Assembly (NCBI GenBank): GCA_026874595.1
Contig: CM049315.1
Span: 61,749,389-61,813,388, forward strand
Direction of reading: 5' to 3'
DNA length: 64,000 bases
From: Sipunculus nudus
Lineage: Eukaryota; Annelida; Sipuncula; Golfingiida; Sipunculidae
The notes beneath the pieces were generated by a model, which saw only the letters and a list, made by a program, of their open reading frames with translations, did no database searches and was not told the DNA's origin. The position numbers and the translations under genes are program-made. Shown here piece by piece: positions 58,358 to 64,000 of this stretch (positions are counted from its first letter, which is position 1; every line of letters starts with the position of its first letter).

Positions 58358-60750
58358 CAACACAAAGTGTCATACTTGCACGGAGTGTATCTCTTTTAGC
58401 ACACAGTTCTGTTCTGAATACAATGTAGCCAAAATGACCCCTCTAAGCAGATCTAAACAAGCCTTTTGATACCATGTCTTTTACTGGTCACAGATAAAAA
58501 AAATAATAGACCAACACGGTCAATTTGGATGAGAGTATGCTGAACAAATATAAAGCCAAACAATGTTTTTCAATATGAACTGGCATAATGGCCTGAGCCA
58601 ACCAGAACAAGCCAAACTATTAATAAATCATTTCCTGCTAAACACTCGGTGACCCCGGTTAATTGATTCCTAATGATCTTGGTCAATGTAAACTCACCCG
58701 TGGAAAGCCCGTCCCGCACAATGTCCCGCGAATGTGTCCCAATGCAAATACGGGAAATATACTATATATTTATAATGGGTTGTACTGGTAACTGAATAGA
58801 CAGACCAGACAGAATATATCTTTTCACAAAAAAATATGATGGGTGGTAGGGGTATACACAGAAAAGACAGGATAGATATCATTTCACTATAATTATTATA
58901 ATTCATGGTCATGGGGACTAAATTGTTGGCACACAATCACTCTACGGCTACGCCGTGGAAATGCACGTTATTAATCTTGAGACATAGGGAACGATGCCAA
59001 ATGTGTCCTAAAGGGGGATTTTCCATATTTTTCTAAAAATCTTGAGGAATTCGACATAATTTCTCGAAAGGTCTATCACAGCCCTTTCTACCAGACACTA
59101 CACCAAACATGTGTGTCCATGATATCGGTCCATGGACAACCCGTCCTCCAGCGTCTACCTGTGACCTGTCTCAGAACGTCATATGAAGTATAAAACTTTT
59201 GAGTCGCATCGGTATAATCATGTATAAATACAAATGGGAAGGTAAATCATATACAGAAAACACTGTCTGGTTTATAATTTTGGTCTCACATCGAAAATAT
59301 ATTTTCGTTAAGATTAAAGATAAAAAAGCTATATCACATATTTGACTATAAACCTGTCCGTATTATCAGGGCACTTCGATACACGTGTGGGAAACATAGG
59401 GCCATGGACGCTAAAATTGTTGAGTGTTACCTTAACGAGTTACCTCTGAAGTACCTCTGAAGTACGGGCCAGGCCGTATATGTAAAGATGTTGCTGCAAG
59501 TGAAATGATGGGGATAACCATTCAGAATTTAATTATAATTTCATGTATCATTACTGTGTCCAAAACAGTTCAAACAGACGTGGGCGTTTTTCTATTGCTT
59601 TTTTGACACAGATACATGTGTTAGACCATCTGTCATATGTATAATAAAATATAAACCTTTTTTTTTGCCTTGTTCAATTCGTCATTTATGGAACAAGAGA
59701 CCCAAGGGTCATACAGTTCAGGTTCTGCATTAAGCTTATTGCATTTTTTTATCTCGTGTACAAATGTTCAAACATAGGTGGCGGATAAGATGATGTATGA
59801 TCAGTACATCAAGATGAAAAGGAGGCCGCTAACATTAGATAATGGGAGAGGTTTGTATCCTAAAATTACTCAATATCATTTAATTCCCCACACAAACTTT
59901 GCGTTATATATGACATTAAACCGCCCAAATGCCGATTGTGATCCAGTCGATGAGGTGTTTAACCGTCTATAGCGATCTCAACGTCATAAATCGTCTCATT
60001 TAACTAAGATTCAGACACAGCAAGTATATATATAATTTAATTGAAGGGCATTCGAATTAAATCGTGGTGCATCAGTCTTAAGTAGGATACTGCCAGCGGC
60101 GTCAATTCAGGGGGGACTGGGGGGTATACTATTTATATATTTGATATGAAATATATCAATAAATAAAATTATAGACTTTGGTTCAATTTTTGAGTTTACT
60201 ATGAACTATATATCTAGGCCTGAATTAGAATTAACCAATACCTTATTTTAAAACCTTATACTAAATTTTAATTGAAAATGAATAATGTTGAAACTGTTCA
60301 TTATATCACGCATGAAGGGAACACGTATATATAACCTTAACGAATTGCTTTATATTTGGAAACACCACTTTGAAAAGAGACTGAATCAGCAAAGGAAAGC
60401 AATTTTGATCACGACTTTGGGAAGTATGATAAAATTCCGTTAGAAACATGAATAACACCATGGATCAAGACAGTGAATCAACAGGTGTTCTATAAGTACC
60501 AGTATCTACACAAGAGGCCTTTGATGCTTGTAATTCCTAACCGAATAGAAAAACTCCTAGGGGAGATTCGATATGTGACAAACACTTTAAATATGCTTTA
60601 TATGAATTCCATGAAAAATTAATTACATTGTTCAATTGAATTTTGACACATATTAATATACCAAATAATTTAAATTAGGTTTAATTATACCAATGCATAT
60701 ATGGTATAGGAAAGCTAAGTACAAGTTAATAATTATAGAGGGTTAACACT
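58358..60750. other. noncoding
   Basis: No gene recognised in 2.4 kb. It includes the diverged repeat at about 58970-59110 noted above. Confidence 0.5.
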
Positions 60751-60751
60751 G

Positions 60752-60985
60752 ATGCCAGCAATAAACAAAGTTCAAGGAATAATTATATGGAAGAGAATGA
60801 CCCCATGCCCGGAAATATTAGACCTACCTCATGAACAACAGTTTGCTGACCGGAAAGGGTCTAATAATATATTGCTCTTTTACTATATGCATGAAACAAT
60901 CTTTCATAATTTAGAAAGAGGAGTCAAAGATTATTTTTGCTTTCTCGATTGTGAGAAAGCATTTGACAAAATCTGATGGGATAGC
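60752..60985 (+). pseudogene. non-LTR (LINE) reverse transcriptase fragment
   Basis: It reads 'INKVQGIIIWKRM', then 'LDLPHEQQFADRKGSNNILL' and 'VKDYFCFLDCEKAFDKI', matching the RT blocks before and at the first catalytic Asp (the F-x-D-x-x-K-A-F-D pattern). A TGA follows the KAFDKI block. The YADD box and thumb are absent, so this is a short relic. Clade is not assignable. Confidence 0.8.
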
Positions 60986-61146
60986 TAAATATAAATAAGC
61001 TAATCTAGGTGTAAGAAATGAACTTTGCATGGTTCTTATTCAATGAAGGATTTAAAACAGTCGTTGATCAGTTCTTTTAAATGGCTTAGTGTCAGAATCG
61101 TCTGATATTTCAAGGGGTATCAAACAAGAGGTATTTCATGATTTTT

Positions 61147-61175
61147 AGCTCAGCTGACTGAAAGTCATCTGAGCT
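61147..61175. repeat. 13-bp hairpin at the start of a repeat block
   Basis: agctcagctgact pairs with agtcatctgagct (one mismatch) around GAA. It is followed by a run of GTCCGTC/GTCTGTC steps (61190-61243) leading into the 337-bp array. Confidence 0.8.
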
Positions 61176-61257
61176 ATAGCGATCACTCTTTGTCCGTCGT
61201 CCGTCGGTCTGTCTGTCCTCTGTCTGGCCGTCTGTCTGTCCGTTAACCAGGCACAAA

Positions 61258-63935
61258 TCGTAACCACTGGACCTGGAATCTTCTTACTTGACATCCAGGG
61301 AGTACCATGAAAAATCTCCTTGGAAACCTGAAATTAGGTCTCTGTTACCCATAACCTCTGAGCTATGGGGCTCCGAAGTACCCCCCAGACAAATGGAAAA
61401 TTTGATACAAAAGCTCAAGTATCTGAACAACTATTGCATTGAACACCATGATTCTGTGCATGGATATTGATCATGGAATGTTTCATGAGTTTCTGCAGTC
61501 TGGTGGCGCCACCTATATTTTTTCGATTTGTACGAATTTTTTTCTTTATTTTTGAGACCTCTTGCGATGTCGTCATCTGTTAACAGAGCACAAATTGTAA
61601 TGACTGGACCTAGAATCTTCTCTCTTGAAATTCCGGGAGGCTCATGAAAAGTCTCTTTGGAAACCTGAAATTAAGTCTCTCTTACCCATAACCTCTGAGC
61701 TATGGGGCTCCGAAATACCCCCCAGAATAATGGAAAATTTGATTCAAAAGCTCCAGTATCTGAACAACTATTGCATTGATCACCATGATTCTTTGCATGG
61801 ATATTGATCATGGAATGTTTCATCAGTTTCTGCAGTCTGGTGGCGCCACCTGTATTTTTTCAATTTTTACGATTTTTTTTCTCTATTTTTGAGACCTCAT
61901 AAGATGTGGTCATCTGTTAACATGGCACAAATCGTAACAACTGGACCTAGAATCTTCTCTCTTGACATGCTGAGAGGCCCATGAAAAGTCTCCTTAAACA
62001 CTTGAAATTAGGTCTCTGTTACCCATAACCTCTGAGCTATGGGGCTCCGAAGTACCCCCCGGAATAATGGAAAATTTGATACAAAAGCTCAAGTATCTGA
62101 ACAACTAATGTATTGATCACCATGATTCTTTGCATGGATATTGATCATGGGGTATTTCATCGGTTTCTGCAGACTGGTGGCGCCACCTGTATTTTTACAA
62201 TTTTCTTTCTCTATTTTTGATACCTTAAAAGATGCGGTCATGTGATAACAGGGCACAAATCATAACGGCTGGACCTAGAATCTTCTTTCTTGACATGCAG
62301 AGAGGCCAATGAAAAGTCTTCTTGGAAACTGAAAATTAGGTCTCTGTTACCCAAATTCTCAGAGCCATGGGGCTCTGAAGTATCCCCCAGAATAATGCAA
62401 AATTTGATACAAAAGCTCAAGTATCTGAATAACCACTGCATTGATCACCATGATTCTTTGCATGAATATTGATCATGGGATGTTCCATCATTTCCTGCAG
62501 ACTGGTGGTGCCACCTGTATTTTTCGAATTTTTACAAATTTTTTTCTCTTTTTTTCAGACCTCAATGAAACTGTCATCTGTTAACAGGGCACAAATCGTA
62601 ACCACTAGACCTGGAATCTTCAAACTTTATATCCTGGGAGGTCCATGAAAAATCGCCTTGAAAACCTGAAATTAGGTCTCTGTTACCCATATCCTTGGAG
62701 CTATGGGGCTCCGAAGTACCCCCCAGAATAATGCAAAATTTGATACAAAAGCTCAAGTCTCTGAATAAATACTGCATTGATCACCATGATTCTTTGCATG
62801 AATATTGATCATGGGATGTTCCATCAGTTCCTGCAAACTTGTGGCGCCATATGTATTTTTTTTCAATTTTTACGAATTTTTTTCTTTATTTTTGAGACCT
62901 TCAAAGAAGTTGTCATTTGTTAACAGGGCACAAATCGTAACCGCAGGACCTAGATTCTTCTTACTTGACATCAAGGGAGGTTCAAGTAAAGTCTCTGTGA
63001 AAACATGAAATTAGGTCTCTGTTACCCATATCCTTCGTAGTAAGTACCCCTCAGAATAATTAAAAATTTGAAACAAATTTAAACTCCAGTATCTGAATAA
63101 CCAATGCATTGATCTCCATGATTCTTTTCAGGCATATTGATCATGGAGTGTTCCATCAGTTCCTGCAAACTGGTGGCGCCACCTGTATTTTTTTCAATTT
63201 TTAAAGCATTTTTTCTCTTATTTATGAGACCTTCAAATGAAGTGGTCATCTGTTAACATGCCATAAACTGTAACTGCTGTACCTAGAATCTTCTTACTTG
63301 ACATCCAGGGAGACTAATGAAAAATCTCCTTGGAAACCTGAAATTAGGTTTCTGTTACCCATATTCTCCGAGCTATAGGGCTCATAAATACCCCCAAGAA
63401 TAATTAAAAATTTGAAACAAATTTAAACTCCAGTATCTGAATAACCAATGCATTGATCTCCATGATTCTTTTCAGGCATATTGATCATGGAGTGTTCCAT
63501 CAGTTCCTGCAAACTGGTGGCGCCACCTGTATTTTTTTCAATTTTTAAAGCATTTTTTCTCTTATTTATGAGACCTTCAAATGAAGTGGTCATCTGTTAA
63601 CATGCCATAAACTGTAACTGCTGTACCTAGAATCTTCTTACTTGACATCCAGGGAGACTAATGAAAAATCTCCTTGGAAACCTGAAATTAGGTTTCTGTT
63701 ACCCATATTCTCCGAGCTATAGGGCTCATAAATACCCCCAAGAATAATTAAAAATTTGATACAAACAAAAGCTCCAGTATCTGAATAGTTAATGCCTTGA
63801 TAGCCATGATTCTTTGGACATATATTGATCATGCAGTGTTTCATCAGTTCCTGCAGACTGGTGGCACTACCTGTATTTTTTTCAAATTTTTACACATTTT
63901 TTTCTGTTTATGAGACCTTCAAATGAAGTTGTCAT
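61258..63935 (+). repeat. about 337-bp tandem repeat, eight copies
   Basis: The anchor 'gaatcttct' starts at 61276, 61613, 61950, 62278, 62614, 62953, 63286 and 63630. Each unit has 'tgttaacagggcacaaatcg', 'ggtctctgttacccata', 'ggggctccgaagtacccc', 'ttgatcaccatgattctt' and, in most copies, the 12-bp palindrome GGTGGCGCCACC (61502, 61839, 62176 and others). The two units before the last are almost identical, a recent duplication. Homology fades after about 63935. Confidence 0.96.
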
Positions 63936-64000
63936 CCGTCCAAAAGCCCACTGAAACCCATTTCTAAGGACTTTTCACAAAATTCATGATTTGTTTGCAC

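Noticed and set aside
61288-62472. 60-residue open frames recurring in the 337-bp repeat (possible small protein family)
   Set aside because: The frames start at TTG, not ATG, and the third unit has stops in the same frame. Similarity is explained by DNA repetition.

Overview
The window looks like gene-poor, AT-rich animal DNA, most likely from a lophotrochozoan and probably a bivalve mollusc. That taxon is an inference from the mix of elements; no species-specific gene is visible. Only one intact host gene is well supported: an intronless 374-residue class A biogenic-amine-type G-protein-coupled receptor at 30392-31516 (minus strand). Nearly everything else is transposable-element wreckage, tandem repeats, or unrecognised noncoding DNA.

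Layout. 1-290 is the end of a long terminal repeat (LTR). 2.8-4.3 kb is a diverged, reverse-oriented relative of a large repeat family seen later. 5.4-7.5 kb (minus) is a decayed Helentron: a Pif1-type helicase followed directly by an AP-type endonuclease. At 7462 its helicase is interrupted by a Ty3/gypsy-class LTR retrotransposon (7462-13150, minus). That element reads gag, protease, integrase, reverse transcriptase, RNase H: a copia-like domain order known from the Gmr1-like group. Its 5' LTR is missing. 13.2-20.9 kb is tandem DNA: a 157-bp repeat, then about three copies of a 2.3-2.4 kb unit, then a hairpin-forming minisatellite and a GC-rich palindrome. 21.0-22.4 kb (minus) is a second copy of the same helicase, interrupted at the same base by a solo LTR of the same family and carrying the same nonsense codon.

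22.4-30.4 kb is noncoding, with degenerate repeats, fold-back sequences, a 27-bp minisatellite, microsatellites and two tRNA-derived SINE-like copies. The receptor follows, with a 35-bp minisatellite about 250 bp upstream of its start codon. 33.7-38.1 kb has further minisatellites, a perfect 34-bp hairpin, and a 2.4 kb array of 28-bp units. 40.2-41.1 kb is a third LTR, this time on the plus strand, abutting a 36-bp minisatellite. 47.4-48.3 kb is a 25-bp minisatellite. 48.5-50.1 kb (minus) is a second, different retroelement remnant that also has integrase before reverse transcriptase. A short 18S rRNA fragment lies at 50.6 kb. 57.2 kb is a fold-back, 58.2 kb a third SINE-like copy, 60.8 kb a non-LTR reverse transcriptase fragment, and 61.3 kb to the end an array of about 337-bp units.

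The clearest story is a nested insertion (LTR element inside a Helentron helicase) present twice, in two states, on either side of a macrosatellite. Apart from the receptor, no gene here appears able to make a working protein, and no operon-like or pathway logic is visible.
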